Shown here piece after piece: positions 12,140 to 25,130 of a stretch of DNA of 64,000 nucleotides. The notes under the pieces were generated by a model. That model ran no database searches and had not been told where the DNA came from. It was given only the letters and a program-made list of their open reading frames with translations. Origin of the DNA: Cryptomeria japonica (Eukaryota; Streptophyta; Pinopsida; Cupressales; Cupressaceae); contig NC_081413.1 of assembly GCF_030272615.1 (NCBI RefSeq), positions 21,144,501 to 21,208,500 of the forward strand. The letters run 5' to 3'. The position numbers were made by a program, and so were the translations under genes. Position 1 is the first letter of the stretch. Each line of letters begins with the position of its first letter.

Positions 12140-13810
12140 AGACTTAATAGGCTTAACTATCTCAATCTCCAGAGTATTCATCTCTTGGGCCAATTTTTTC
12201 AGGTCTTGAAGCTCCTTATTAGAGGGCTCCACCTTTCTCTTCAGATTGGCTCTGGTTCTCTTCGACAAGCAAAACTCCTCTTTCTAGTTTTTCTCTCTAT
12301 CAGCATCAAGGTCCACAATCAGGGTGTTGTGCTGGGATTTTTTCAATTTCTCCACCATCAGGTTCATCGTGGTTGGAGAATTCTTGATGACCTTGTGATT
12401 TTGTTTCATTATTGCATTCAAGGTTTCCCTGATTTTACTAACTTTCCCCTCAAGCTGCAATTTTTTCTTCTCATTTTATTTTTTCATTTTATCAATAATT
12501 TCCATTGTTCTTTGTAGACACTCCGTCATGGATAGTTTTTCTTCCTCGGTCCAGATTGCCCCTATGGTCTTCTGGGGTTGCACTCTATCAACCAACTCCT
12601 CTAGTTTACTAGCAGTCACCCTATTCTTTAGGTTAAGGTCTTTGATCTCATGAAAATCCTATTTAAAAACCCTAAAAAGGTCCACTGCACTATTCCTTGT
12701 AATGGCCAACACATCATCTAGAGATTCCTTGTCCAATTTAAAGTAATGTTCGTCCAGTTTGAGGTCTTTTGGAAATCTTGTCCTTTTCTCTCTGTTCATC
12801 CCTTTCCCAATTAAGGAAAGGGAATCTTCATGGGAACAAGAAGTATCAGACAGGTCACCCAATGAATCCTCAGAGTAAGATACTAGTTTTTTCTTCGAAG
12901 AGGCTTTCATATTATTTTTAGCCATGGAGAAGGTTTTCATAGATGTTTTTGGTTTACCCGAGGGCTTTCTTAAAGGGGATTTTTTAGGTGCCTTTTTAGG
13001 GGGAGGAGAAATTTCCTCTTCCCAGTCCAAATCCACATCAGAATTTCCCTTAGATGCACTGGTTTTCATGTCATACCCATCAGAGTCCGGGGGCAAAATA
13101 GGATTAGACGGTGCAGGTAGACTAGCAAAGTGCTCATGAATGAGTTGGATAAGACCACCATGCAAAATAGGGGCACTCCTAGTACTTTTATGGTATTCTA
13201 GAATATAGTGTTTAAGAGATCGCAATAGATAATTGGGGTAATAAACCTTGACCTTATACCTGAAGTTGAGAAGGACAAACTAGTAGCCATACACCCTTGT
13301 AAATCTCCCATCCATAGTTATATATTCCATCAATACTCTAAGAACCCCCCTCTAGAGATTTTTTATGGTGTTGGCCTCAAATTAACAATTGGAAACCTTT
13401 ACCAATGCTTCCCTTTCCTTTTCTAATTTAGGGAATTTCATGACCCCTTCATCAGATATCTTCCTGTCACGGAAGAATTTCATACCTTCAATAGAGAGGC
13501 CCATAACTTCTCCAATAAGACCCTCATTGATAATCACTTTTCTTCCAGACAGAATGATGCCCTCCTCCTTCCATTTTTTGACAAAATACCTCAAAATGTT
13601 GAGGTTAGCACCATGAAGCTTTTCCAAGAAAGGTTTCAGCCCCCCTTTGACAATCTGATTCCAAACCTTCTGATTCTTTTGGTTCTTTTTACAGTTTTTT
13701 GGCTCCACCCTTTTCTTGTTCTCCCCTATTTTTTTCCCAATTTCTTTCTTCTCAATTGTAGAGAAAATTATCTTGGCAATAAATTTACAACAAAGCCTAG
13801 GAACCCACAA
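12140..13810 (-). pseudogene. Long degenerate frame with Lys-rich and coiled-coil C-terminal parts
   Basis: One minus-strand frame runs from 13,810 to about 12,140 (roughly 555 codons) with only a handful of TAA/TAG interruptions, at about 13,382, 13,345, 13,280 and 12,659 and two further down. Open parts are 13,382-13,810 (142 codons, basic N-terminus, then a globular stretch with GLSIEGMKFFRDRK) and 12,659-13,225 (188 codons, with a Pro/Lys/Ser-rich stretch such as PPPKKAPKKSPLRKPSGKP). The last third is rich in Lys, Glu and Leu and reads like a coiled coil. I do not recognise the family. It lies directly downstream of a LINE-type RNase H relic on the same strand, and the region ends near 11,965 in CCCCCAATCAAAAAC-like sequence, as LINE 3' ends do. 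A transposon-borne gene is likely. Confidence 0.5.
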
Positions 13811-13817
13811 AAATGTG

Positions 13818-14345
13818 TCATTTCACGTGGATAGAAGGAATAATAATGGCGTTGACGATGTATTGAATGAAACAATACCTTACACTGATCCTCTTAATCA
13901 TTTTCGAAATGACAACTTTTCCATGAATAACATCATATCTAATTAAGGATTTCACCCCTTCTTCTAGATCTTTGTAGGATTGCCACATGCGTCGTCCAGA
14001 GAGCTTTACGCCTTTGTTGGCAAAATAGTCAATGACCATGTTTGCTTCCCTAAACAAATGTGAGTTTCTTACATTCTCAAAGTTGCTAATGAGGGATTTA
14101 GCTTCATTGATCCAATTTTTAATTGTCGATGAGGGGGAGGAGTTACCTAAAAGGCATTCAATAATATTTTTCGAGTCCCCCTATATCCATAGATTTTTAA
14201 TATTCAAATTGCTAGAAAGGTCAATGACCTAGAATGCTCCTATGGCTTCGGCTAAGTGATTGGACTGAGAGCCCAAGGGGAGTGCCACCGCCAAAACAAA
14301 GTTGGCATAGTGATCTCTTAACACCCCCCCACTCCCAGTTGGCCT
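13818..14345 (-). pseudogene. RNase H domain relic of a LINE-type retrotransposon (RVT_3-like)
   Basis: The minus-strand translation follows the plant LINE/RVT_3 RNase H order: GGVLRDHYANFVLAVALPLG near the N-terminus, then NHLAEAIGAF carrying the catalytic Glu, then GDSKNIIECL with the conserved Asp-Ser, and SHLFREANMVIDYFANKG with the final Asp. The Glu, middle Asp and last Asp are present. The first catalytic Asp should lie before GGVL and is not visible. Two in-frame stops lie between the motifs. The reverse transcriptase and endonuclease expected upstream (to the right) are not seen, so the element is strongly 5' truncated. Confidence 0.7.
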
Positions 14346-14489
14346 CAGAAAAATTTAATCAATGTTAACATGATGTAAGCAGAAATATTTTCTTTCTTTT
14401 TTTCTACATTATTAATAAAAAATATTGAAGATATTTTTGTTTATCACACTTTTGAAATTAGAAAAAAATAGTTAAGAAGCAAAAGAATG

Positions 14490-14905
14490 AAGCTATGTCA
14501 CATTTTCTACCAACACAATATTTAATATTACAGAGAGCAAAGGAACAAATTCAACTATGTTTTAGAGAGAATGTGACAGATTCAATTAAGCATGTACAAA
14601 AAGATGGATATTCTATATTGCTTTGTGGTGAAAAGTGTGGGAAAGATACCTTCCATATATCCTACATTTTAATTAGATTAATAATTTCAGTCATCTCTAA
14701 AATGATATTATTTAATTGTCTATGAATTGGTAAGATTAAAATTTTGAAGTATTGCAAAATTCAGAAACAACAAACTCACTCACTATGCTTTTGAGAGGAT
14801 GAGACAGATTCAATAATGCATGTAAAAAAGATGGACTGTATATTCTTTTCTTTTACGGTGAGAAGAAGTGTGGAAAATATGCATTTGACTACATTTTCTT
14901 TGATA
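14490..14905. repeat. Diverged direct repeat, ~228 bp period
   Basis: GACAGATTCAATTAAGCATG plus ACAAAAAGATGGA near 14,575 returns as GACAGATTCAATAATGCATG plus AAAAAAGATGGA near 14,803. In both copies a GGTGA-AAG-GTGTGG(A/G)AA block follows about 50 bp later. The copies are clearly diverged. The sequence borders the membrane-protein gene relic at 15,000, but the intact gene does not contain it. Confidence 0.65.
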
Positions 14906-14999
14906 ATGGGAGTAAGTGGGAACAGTAGGCATTTTCTATGAACAGAAGGTGCCTTTTGTTCATCATATTTCTATCATCCATGTCATATCATCACTGTCA

Positions 15000-15300
15000 T
15001 AGGCTTTGTAAACTGCGTCAGGTAAAGTTTACGCCCTTTCATCATCTTTATCATCTTCCACACGAGGAAGAAAATAATGCACTGCAAACATATATTTTAA
15101 TAAATAATAAGTAAAATATTAATATAAAGTAGAAACCATTCGTCATTAAATACGAAAACTGATACGTAATTTTTTTGGCGTTCTTTACAATTGAAAAGCC
15201 TAAATGAGTTGATTTGACAAATGAAAAGGGAAAGAAACCAATGATCTATAACTACGGATGGAAATTGCGTGGAAATGGACCAAAGTAGCACTTAAATGTA
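15000..15300 (-). pseudogene. Relic of the 5' end and upstream region of the membrane-protein family
   Basis: Minus-strand bases around 15,075-15,035 read GTGGAAGATGATAAAGATGA and then GATGAAAGGG. This matches the first codons of the intact gene (start at 29,639), where the product begins MPLMEDDERV; the relic would read VEDDKDDER and then stop. The flanking 15,075-15,300 matches the region upstream of the intact gene (29,640-29,890): shared blocks include TGCACTGCA, AATGAGTTGATTT-like, GGAAATTGCGTGGAAATGGA and AAGTAGCA. So this is a truncated copy with its promoter-side DNA. Coding similarity is lost left of about 15,030. Confidence 0.65.
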
Positions 15301-15639
15301 CTTCTTAGAAGCATTTTGACGGTTACTCAAAGAATTTTTTTTATAGTTTCAATTATGCATGTAAATTCTTTTAGTAGAATTTTTGGAAGGTGTTTATAAA
15401 TATCTTGAGGTTTACTAAAAGAAAAATTCTTATAATGTGTAAATTATGCATGTAAGAGGGAGGTTAAATTGTCATGTTGAATAACATTATAATATATTTT
15501 CACACTTGTTTTGAAATATTTAATGCATAATAACATAGAAAAAATAGATATCGAATTTGGGTAGTTAAATATTCTTTTTTATGACATGATAAACTTGTAA
15601 AGAATATTGATTAAGTCAAGGATGGAGGTTCTGAAATGG

Positions 15640-16230
15640 ACTGTGGAGCTTTGCAATCAACACAAGAAAGAAATATATAGTTTTATTCATTATAATAGCT
15701 TTCATACATGCTCGTAGGCCTTCCCATAGGTAGATTACATCAGGCCCTATTGGCCCCACATGTAGACACACAAGCTACCATAGGCTTATTACAAACAAAA
15801 TGCGTGTCTTTCAAATCCAATTCCCTAACTCCTAACTCTTGAATCTTGAAAATTGCTTTCCCGTGAACTTAGAAGATAACTAAATACTAGCTCCAAGCAT
15901 TAGGAGTGATTTCAATTGACCTCAACTAGGTCTTAAGCTTTATTTTCAATGAAACATGTAGGTCAACTAAAGGCAGATGAAGAAGACACAAAACCCAATA
16001 TGGAGAGGTGTGGATCCATCTGGGGGTCGCCTTGCACCATATCTATTGTTTGATGTCTCGCACAGACTCCACAAAGTCCCCAACTTCTGCCATCTTGATA
16101 TGTTGTAATAGAGTTTCCATGTTGTCTCCATTCCAATCCATAGAGGAAATTTGGCTAGTGCAATATGACACATTGAAGTTATACAGTGAGGTTCTCTATG
16201 ATGTTCCCACATCAAATATGTTAATAGTAT
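15640..16230 (-). pseudogene. Possible 3' end of a decayed transcript
   Basis: A minus-strand stretch ending near 16,045 reads MDWNGDNMETLLQHIKMAEV and then GDFVESVRDIKQ before TAG, which looks like a genuine C-terminus. About 350 bp further on the same strand is GAATAAAACTATAT (about 15,690), a plausible polyadenylation signal. No family is recognised and no upstream exon is found, so it may be a transcript-derived fragment. Low certainty. Confidence 0.25.
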
Positions 16231-17105
16231 CAAGGGAAACGTTAGTTCAATGAGGTGGGCATTGAGATTTGAGTCCAATGAATTTTTGTGCCATACGTTG
16301 TTTAGGTTTGTAAATGGTTTATTATAACCACCTCATGGTTTCTCTTTATAATTAATCTATAAATTGGAGCTTGGATTTGGAAGAGGTAAGCTTTTTAAAT
16401 GATATTCATGTATGATTATGTTTTAAAATATTAGAGAGATAAGTTATTGTGTTGTAATATTATTTATCATTAATATAAGCTTGGGATCTCTATGGATACA
16501 TGGAGTTTGTTATTGCAAGATTTTATCCAAATACATCTCACATTAGAGTTTGTATCTCTTTTATGATTATTCTCATTTGTATTATAAAATATATTGTTGT
16601 TATTGAATTGAATGCATTATAGTATTGTTGTTATTGAATTTAATGCATTATAGTGTTTACTATATGCAAAACTATTTTCAAATGTTTTTAAATTTTTATA
16701 AAACTTACAAACATAAAATACACAATAGAATATAAATTTTATTAGTTTACATCATTTCAAAACTCAAGTCATATATTTCACTTTATATCGATTCAATTTA
16801 AAATGTTGAATCAACATTGAACACCTCATTCATAAAAGTGTGATACAACTTTGTACTTTTACCCTACAGTAAGATTCTCGCATCAAATATGTTAATAGTA
16901 GCAAAGGAAACCTTAATTCAATTAGATGGGCATTGAAATTTTAGTCCAATGAATTTTTGTGCCATACCTTCTTTAGGCTTGTAAATGGTTTATTATAACC
17001 ACCTCATGGTTTCTCTTTGTAATTAATTTGTAAATTAGAGCTTGGATTTGGAAAAGGTAATCTTTTTTAAAAGATATTCATGGATTTGGAAGAGGTAATT
17101 TTTTT
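16195..17105. repeat. Direct repeat, two ~220 bp copies ~670 bp apart
   Basis: CATCAAATATGTTAATAGTA at about 16,208 and again at 16,881 begins a shared block that continues through GAATTTTTGTGCCATAC, GTAAATGGTTTATTATAACC, ACCTCATGGTTTCTCTTT and GAGCTTGGATTTGGAA. The second copy has an extra tandem of GGATTTGGAA(A/G)AGGTAAT at its end. The pair could be remains of LTRs, but TG/CA ends and a primer site were not found. Confidence 0.7.
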
Positions 17106-17109
17106 AATG

Positions 17110-17953
17110 ATATTAATAGCCTGCAGTATGTGGAGGATGAAGTGCACGTGTCCAACAGTGAACAACACTTCCATAATTAACAACAAATGATATCGGCTTA
17201 TCTTATCTACAACTTTTCAACTGAAAAATTGAATTTAATTTTTAGGGATGAACATACAGGCATGAGAATGATGGAGTTCGGTGGGCAATCCCAACAATAT
17301 ATAGCCAAAGTTGTGTTTGTTTTAGGTCACCTTGCTTCCATTTGGTAAGGGGGGGTTTTAGTTATAGAAGAAATTCCTGGGAAAGATGACGTGGTCATCT
17401 CAGATGTCTTTTGAGAGCTTTCACTATTAGTTAAAAAGTAGGATTTGAAGGACTTGGCAATGTTACGGAGCCACTAGAGAGCATCATAATCACAATAGAC
17501 ATAGCTAGACAAAGTGTTGCATCAGCCTTTATGCACAAAAGCACAACATGAATGCATCTTAAGGCCTACTCCTCACTGACTTTTGTTACCCTTGAATCTA
17601 CCATATTTAGTGCATTTGTTGTCTCAAATAGTTTCCACTCCTGCATCACATTTTATTAAAGAATAAACAAATAACTGGACGTGATTCATATTATACTAGA
17701 AGTATTGCAACTATTTTAGTCTATTGGTTTGTGCTTCACATCGAGTGGAAAAAATTATTTTGTGTGGACTCTAGCAGATCTGGACCTCCATAAAAAAAAA
17801 AATAATGTGATGCTGAGATTAACAAATCTCACAAATCACTCAGCAGATCTCTAGACAAACTCTTATAATAGTAGAATTTTATCCCTGAACAAACAATGCA
17901 CTAATGTGATTGCTTGCGATCAAATGAAATTTTTACTCCAATTCCTCTATATC
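17110..17953. other. Spacer up to the copia insertion
   Basis: No gene recognised. The plus-strand GGACCTCCAT plus A-run at 17,785-17,801 is the 3' end of the SINE-like repeat described at 11,660. Confidence 0.4.
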
Positions 17954-17958
17954 GGTTG

Positions 17959-18661
17959 TGTTGAGATACATGTGTCTCAACCTTGCAATTTTCAGTAAAT
18001 AGTTCCAAATATAGTTGAGAGGTTTCCCATGTGTCGCTACCTTGGAAAAAGGTATATGAACTGTCAAAAGATGCCTTGTACATAGTATAATATAGGAGGG
18101 CCATTTTTAGAGATTATATGACACATTTCATGTTAGTTATGAGAGTCAAAAATAGGGGATAAGAGTTTGGATGTGAGTAACTATTTTTAACCTGGTTTTC
18201 TTATCTTGGAAAAACAAATGTCAAGGGTGGGCAACACGTGTCATGGAGGTTTTGCCCATGGTATTGTAAAACCACAAATGGTTTCTAGGTTGTAAAATTC
18301 ATATATAATGAGGGCTTGGGGAGGAGTTTGTATGATGGAATTTGGTTTGCAAGGTTGGGTTCTAGAAGGATGCTAATGAAGTCTCTCCGAGCTTGAGTTG
18401 AGGTGATGCTCTTGTAAGAACTTGCATTGCAAGTGTATTGTAATCTCTTGTTCATTTGTTAATATATTATGCAGGTTTTAGAGTGTGGGGTTTCTCACCT
18501 ATATGGGTTTTCCCCATGATAATCACTGTGTTATGTGATTATTGTTTTATTTCTACTCTATGTGCTTCTTGTGATCTCTATAATAGTTAAGTTGAAATTT
18601 GCATAATCGTCCTCTCAAGATTAGCGTAGGAAGTGTTTCTGCACACCTTTACTTCCTTACA
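17959..18661 (+). repeat. 5' LTR of the copia element
   Basis: 703 bp, TG...CA ends, with a palindromic start (TTGAGATACATGTGTCTCAA). A TATA-like CATATATAATGAGGGC near 18,300 is the probable promoter, placing transcription start about 340 bp from the LTR start. Followed by two bases and the primer binding site. Confidence 0.92.
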
Positions 18662-18782
18662 AGTGGTATCAAAGCCTGGCCAGTTTGATTTTATTTGTTG
18701 GGTACAGGGTTTTTTGAGCTAATCAAGGTTTGAGTGGGAGCTTGTGCAGAGTATTTCATTTTTGTATTGCAGGATCGTAAAG

Positions 18783-21700
18783 ATGTCAAGCATATCAGGG
18801 AGGATTGATGTAGAAAATTTTTCTAGCACAAAATTTGAAATGTGGAAGCTGAATATGGAAGATCTGTTGATTGATCGAGTTCTATGGGATGCGGTGGATG
18901 AGAATAAGTCGAGGCCCGCATATCTGACTTTAGCTGCAGAATATGATGTAATAGATAGAAAAGCTAAAGGTCTCATAAGATTGTGTCTTGCAGACTCAAT
19001 TCTGATTAATGTCCATGAAGAATATACTCCAAAGAAGCTTTGGAAAAAGCTAAGTGAGATCTACCAAATAAAATCACTTGTGAATAAAATTTTCTCGAGG
19101 AAGAAATTGTACTCCTTGAGAATGGAAGAAGGTGGATGAATTTCTGAGCATCTAGAAAGTTTTAATATGTTGTTGACTCAGTTGATCTCAGTAGGGGTAC
19201 CAATGGATGAAGAAGAAAGGTCCCAAATATTGTTATGATCATTGCTAGACTCATGGGATAGCCTTGTGATGGCTATAGGGAGCAGTACAATTGTCTTAAA
19301 ATGGAGGATGTTGTTGGTTCTCTACTTTCCGAGGAGATGAGAAGGAAGGTCTCTCTGAATGCCAAAGAGGCTTTGAGTGTTTGAGGAAGACCAAAAGAAA
19401 GAGGCAAGAATGAAAAGCAGAATGGTCGTACTAAATCCAAGAATAAGGAGAGATCAAAATCCCTTGGTAAGTCCAAGGCAATTTGTTGGTGTTGAGGAAA
19501 GCCCGAACATTTTCGAAAGGACTATAAAGAAGAAAAGAAGAAGAAGCAAGATTATGATTCTGAGTCCGAGAAGGAAGATGGAGATGATTTTATTGCAGCC
19601 TTGGCCACTCGTGGAGGTGACAATTCATGGTTGATAGACTTGGGTGCATCTTTCCACATGACTCCTATTAGAAATTGGTTTAGTAAGTATGAAAAATTTA
19701 ATGGTGGTAAGGTTTATTTGGGTGATAAATCCTTTCTTGATATTGTTGGTCGTGGAAGTGTTCATGTTAAATTTTTTGATGGTAGAACTAGAAGATTTGT
19801 TGGTGTCTTGCATATCCCGGGACTAGCAAGAAATTTGTTATCTATTAGCAAACTAATAGATGCAGGTGTGCATGTACAGTTCTTTGAAGAAGGTGTGAAA
19901 ATGGTGAGAGGTGCTATTGTGATAGCAAGAGGAAGTAGAATGGGTACATTGTACTAGTTTGATGCATGCACAGTTGAGTTCAATGGCACTTCTGATAGGA
20001 CTATGATAAAGACTATGTTGGAAAAGGAGAGGGTGTCTCTTTTAGTAGATGGTCATGGTTTTTGGGTACCCAAGGGTGCTCTATCTATTGAATCAAAGTT
20101 GCCTGCAAAGAAGACCATGTTGTGGCACCAGAGACTCGGTCACATAGGTGAGAAGGGTCTATGAACTTTCAAAAAAAAAGAACCTTGTTAATGGGTTGAA
20201 TGATTGTAATTTTGAATTTTATTTTTGTGAGCATTGCATTTATGGAAAACAAAACTGCATTTAGTTTTACTCTACTTATTATAAGTCTTCAAGTGTTTTG
20301 GATCTAATCCATTCGAATGTATTTGGTCTAGTTGATGTTTCTTCTATTGGTAAATCAGTTTATTATGTTTCTTTCATTGATGAGTTCAATAGAAGAACAT
20401 GGGTTTATTTTCTTAAGAGTAAAGCTGAAGTTTTTAGTCGTTTCAAAGAATTTAAAGCAATGGTTGAGTTGCAGACTAGAAAGAAGATAAAATGTTTAAG
20501 GACAGATAATGGCAGTGAATATTGCTCCAATGATTTTGACACATTTTGTAAAGATTGTGGTATTAAGAGACAGAAGACAACTCCGTATTCTCCACAACAG
20601 AATGGAGCTGCAGAAAGAATGAACATGACCTTGATGGAGAAGGATAGGAGTATGCTAAGTGGTGCTAGTCTAGAGCAAAATTTTTGGGTTGAAGTTGTTG
20701 CCACTGCCTGCTACCTGATAAACAGGTCTCCTACATCATCTCATGTTGATAGAACACCAATGGAAGTGTGGTCGGTCCACAAGCCTTCACTTAGTCATCT
20801 GAAATTTTTTTATTGTGAGGCATATGCTCATGTGCCAAAGGAGAAGCGGACAAAATTGGATAAAAAAGATGTTAAATGTATATTCATTAGATACAGTTAT
20901 AGTGTGAAAGGATATAAGCTTTGGGATCCTATTGCACAAAAGGTATTTTATTCCAGAAGTGTTATTTTTAGAGAAACTAAGTCTTCTTCTATTACAATGC
21001 AACCAGAACAAAAGGAAGAAAAGAAAGATGTGATTCAACTGCTTTCTACACTTGAAAAAGTTGGATCGAGGCCCTTAGAAAGATAGGAAGTTCATGAGAG
21101 CTCTACGAATTCTAAATCATCAGAGGAAGAAGAGGAACCTGAACCTGAACTTGTTCGAAGGGTTACTAGACAAAGAAAACCACTTGAAAGGTATGGATAT
21201 TCTCCTGATGATTGGAGATGCATATTTGCTTTGAATGCTAATATTGATGAACCAAAATCTATAGAAGAGGCTCTTGGTATGAATGATTCAGAGTCCTGGA
21301 AAATTGCCATGGATGAAGAGATGATAGCTCTTAAGAAGAATGACACATGGGACCTTGTACCATTGCCTGAAGGACGAAACCTGTTGGTTGCAAATGGGTG
21401 TTCAAAAAGAAGATAGGTTCAGATGGAAGAATTGAGAAGTACAAAGCACATTTGGTTGCAAAAGGTTACTCCTAGGTTGAGGGAGTATATTATGGTGAGA
21501 ATTTTTCTCCTATAGCCAAAATGACATCCATTCATTTCTTGCTTTCTGTTGTAGCAGCTTATGATCTAGAGATCGGGCAAATGGATGTGAAAACCGCTTT
21601 CCTTCATGCAGATTTGGAGGAAGAAATTTATATGACACATCTAGAGCACTATGTGGTAAAAGGTAAAAGTAATTTGGTCAGTAAGTTGAAGGAATATGTG

Positions 21701-22821
21701 TATGGTTTAAAACAGAGCCCTAGGATATGGTACCAGAAGTTTGATACTATGTATTGAGTTTGGGGTTTGTGCAGTCTAAATATGATCACTGTATATATTT
21801 CAAATCTGATGGTGATCATTTTCTGGTTATTGCCTTGTATATTGATGACATGTTGTTTATTGGGAGAGGAAAAGGTTTGATTGCAGAATTAAAATCTCAA
21901 CTCTTGGTGAAATTTGATATGAAAGATCTTGGTGCAGCGAGACACATTTTGGGAATGGAGATTGTAAGAGATAGACAAAACAAAAAGATTTGGCTAGGCT
22001 AGAGTAAATATGTTGGCACTATTCTGAGAAGATTTAATATGCAAGATTCTAGACCATTGAGTGTTCCTGTTACAATGGGAACAAAGCTTTCTAGTTCATA
22101 GTGTCCTACATCCCCATTGGAGATGGAAGAGATGAGTCGAGTACCATACCAGAGTGTTGTTGGAAGTTTGATGTATGCTATGGTTTGTACAAGACCAGAT
22201 ATTGCGCATGCAATGGGAGTACTTTCTTGTTACATGTCTAATCCAGGAAGAGCACATTGGGATGCAGTAAAAAGAGTTTTTAGATACTTGCGGGGTACCT
22301 TAGAGTACTCTATATGTTTTCATGGAATTGGAAATGAGCATTCCTTGGATATTAGAGGCTATGTGGGTTCAGACTGGGCTGGTGATGTTGATAGAAGAAG
22401 ATCCAGTAGTACATATGTGTTTGCATTATTTGGTGGTGCAATCAGTTGGATGAGAAAGTGATATGTTGTGGTCACTTTGTCCACTACAGAGGCAGAGTAT
22501 ATGTCAGCTACTCATACCTGCAAGGAAGCCATTTGGCTCAAGAGATTGTGTTCAGATATAGAGTTTAAATAGGGTGCAGTGATAATTTATAGTGATAGTC
22601 AAAGTGCAATTTGCCTAGTGAATAACCCGACTTTTCATGCCAGGACCAAACACATTGATGTACAATATCATTTTGTGAGAGATATGGTTGAGCATGGCTG
22701 GGTGAACCTAGAGAAGGTAGAAAATTTGGTGAATGTTGTTGATTCATTAACTAAGCTCGTGAGCACAGAGAAGTTCAGATGGTGTTCGGATTATATGGGC
22801 CTCTTGGCTCCTGACTGTTGA
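18783..22821 (+). pseudogene. Copia gag-pol polyprotein, interrupted
   Basis: gag starts at ATG 18,783 (MSSISGRIDVENF...), a UBN2-type capsid region with stops at 19,137 and later. The zinc knuckle near 19,485 is damaged: a stop replaces the second Cys, and the last Cys is Tyr in GKPEHFRKDY. Protease near 19,630 reads DLGAS, not DSGAS. Integrase (20,298-21,086, longest open part) keeps FIDEF, RTDNGSEY and NGAAERMN, so its D, D and E are present. Reverse transcriptase has QMDVKTAFLHADLEEEIYM and LYIDDMLFIG (about 21,580-21,865). RNase H has TTEAEYMSA and IYSDSQSAICLVNNP, ending near 22,821. Breaks include stops near 19,959, 20,162, 21,084, 21,414 and 22,459 and frame changes. No single frame covers the polyprotein. 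Confidence 0.93.
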
Positions 22822-22876
22822 GTCCATGGTAATATGGATCCCTTGACTCTTGCAAGGTATTCGAGAAGTGGGAGAA

Positions 22877-23579
22877 TGTTGAGATACATGTGTCTCAACC
22901 TTGCAATTTTTAGTAAATAGTTCCAAATATAGTTGGGAGGTTTCCCATGTGTCGGTGCCTTGGAAAAAGGTATATGTGCTGTCAAAAGATGCCTTGTCCA
23001 TAGTATAATATAGGAGGGCCATTTTTAGAGATTATATGACACATTTCATGTTAGTTATGAGGGTCAAAAATAAGGGATAAGAGTTTTATCGTGAGGAACT
23101 ATTTTTAACCTAGTTTTCTTATCTTGGAAAAACAAATGTCAAGGGTGGGCAACAAATGTCATGGAGGTTTTGCCCATGGTATTGTAAAACCATAAATGGT
23201 TTCTAGGTTGTAAAATTCCTATATAATGAGGGCTTGGGGAGGAGTTTATATGATGGAGTTTGGTTTGCAAGGCTGGGTGCTAGAAGGATGCTAATGAAGT
23301 CTCTCCGAGCTTGAGTTGAGGTGATGCTCTTGTAAGAACTTGCATTGCAAGTGTATTGCACTCTCCTGTTGATTCGTTAATATATTATGCAGGTTTTAGA
23401 GTGTGGGGTTTTTCACCTGTATGGGTTTTCCCCATGATAATCATTGTGTTATGTGTTTATTGTTTTATTTCTATGCTATGTGCTTCTTCTAATCTACGTA
23501 ATAGTTAAGTTGAAATTTGCATAATCTTCCTCTCAAGATTAGCATAGGAAGAGTTTCCGCACACCTTTGCTTCCTTACA
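22877..23579 (+). repeat. 3' LTR of the copia element
   Basis: 703 bp, directly repeats 17,959-18,661. It is preceded by the purine-rich tract ending at 22,876 and followed by the second GGTTG. TATA-like CCTATATAATGAGGGC lies near 23,218. Confidence 0.92.
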
Positions 23580-23584
23580 GGTTG

Positions 23585-25130
23585 TATAGTACAACGACCT
23601 TTTATTTTGATCACTTTCGTCTGCAATTTTATTTTTTCTTATTATCGAGGATTCTTTATAAATGTAAATAATCAAATAGCATTCTTTTTCTTTTACAATC
23701 TTTCACAATTATGTTGGCTAATGGAACACTTCTAAGAGAGATTTCACATACACGATGAGTAAAACAATGGCATTCTTATATTGCACGAATAAATCAGAAA
23801 TATGATAGGCCTACAACAGATCAATAAAGTAATCTATATATCATTTTGGTGCCAGCAGCAAACATTGCATACGTTATCATCAGTTAACATTAGTTGTCCT
23901 TATTAGTCGTCCTTGATTATGTGGGAAGAAATGAGTGGTAATTGTAGTTACCATTATTTTTGTAATCATATTAATGTAATATCAATTGGATCTGTACTTA
24001 AATAATTGAAATAATTTTTATTAAAGAATAGAATAGGAAAAAATCTATATTTAAGGAAGACATACAAGGAAAATTAAGAACATGGTATCGGATGGAGTTG
24101 CAATAGTAAAGATTTGGAAAAATAAATTAATAATTTACATAACATCAATCATTAATAATGATCACTCTAGTATAATAAATTGATAATATTTCTATTATGT
24201 ATAAGATAAGTATAAAGCATGGTAATACATTATATATTAGAAATCAAAAGAAGTTTTTTGGTTGTTGTCTAATTTTCTTTTTGTTAAGGCTATAATTTAT
24301 TAAGTTCTTAAATATTAGTTTGTATTGTATGGTAATGCATTTGTATATTGTCCAAAGAAGTTTTATGGTTGACATCTAAAGTTACCTTCAAGACTAAAAT
24401 TTATTAAATTCATAAATATTAGTTTCTATTGTTAATAATCTATAATAAATGTTGTTAGATATGGTGGTTTGAGTGGTGGCTAATGAAGAGGTTTGAAAAG
24501 GTGATTGCAATATAATGTGACACTTCTTTTTGGCAAAAGATTTTAGTAAAATAGCATGCCTTTAGATTTGTTTTATTTATGTACAAGTCAATGATTCTTG
24601 TTTTAATGGGCTGCCTACCTATTTTGTTTGGGTGTTAATATTTTGCTGATGATAGTTTTGAGGTTAGGCTCAATGTAGCCCTCAATTCTTTCTATCTCAA
24701 GAAGATTGTTTATGTTTAGCTAAATGATGTAGCACTTACAGCCAAGTGTTGTAACCCCACTTAATATTGGCCATGCCAACCCTACAAATAAAGCTTTGAA
24801 GTTATAAAAATCTCCAAATCCCTCTCTTTTGATTTTGTCTTTAATTATATATACTTATCTTTGAGATTTAAGAATCTCTTTGCTCCGTTTTGTGACAATT
24901 AATGAGAATTAATATAACTTCATTATTATATATTTAGTTAAATAGTTTTCTTTATTTGATCCAACTCAATCTCACGCTTATTATTTAATTCCATTTTCAC
25001 GTTGACATGTTCTTTGTGGTCATTCCTAATAAAATACATGGATTTAAATCATTAAAAAAAAGAAACAAGCTATTTCTCAAATTCTCTCTATTAAAAAAAT
25101 AAATAGATTAATTGCATTTAAAAATTAACT
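23585..25130. other. AT-rich spacer
   Basis: A/T-rich, about 1.5 kb. No reading frame, repeat or transposon signature is recognised. Confidence 0.5.

Larger units (their letters stand above)
17954..23584 (+). mobile_element. Complete Ty1/copia LTR retrotransposon, coding region mutated
   Basis: Element 17,959-23,579 lies between two GGTTG target-site copies (17,954-17,958 and 23,580-23,584). It has two 703-bp LTRs starting TGTTGAG and ending TTACA. A primer site TGGTATCAAAGCC at 18,664 matches the initiator Met-tRNA type. A purine tract AAGTGGGAGAA lies just before the 3' LTR. Domain order is gag, zinc knuckle, protease, integrase, reverse transcriptase, RNase H, as in copia. Counting by eye, the LTRs differ at about 44 positions (about 6%), so insertion is not recent. 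Several stops and frame changes make it non-autonomous now. Confidence 0.95.

Noticed and set aside
16195-17105. LTR pair of a small retrotransposon
   Set aside because: The direct repeats lack TG/CA ends, primer site and target duplication.
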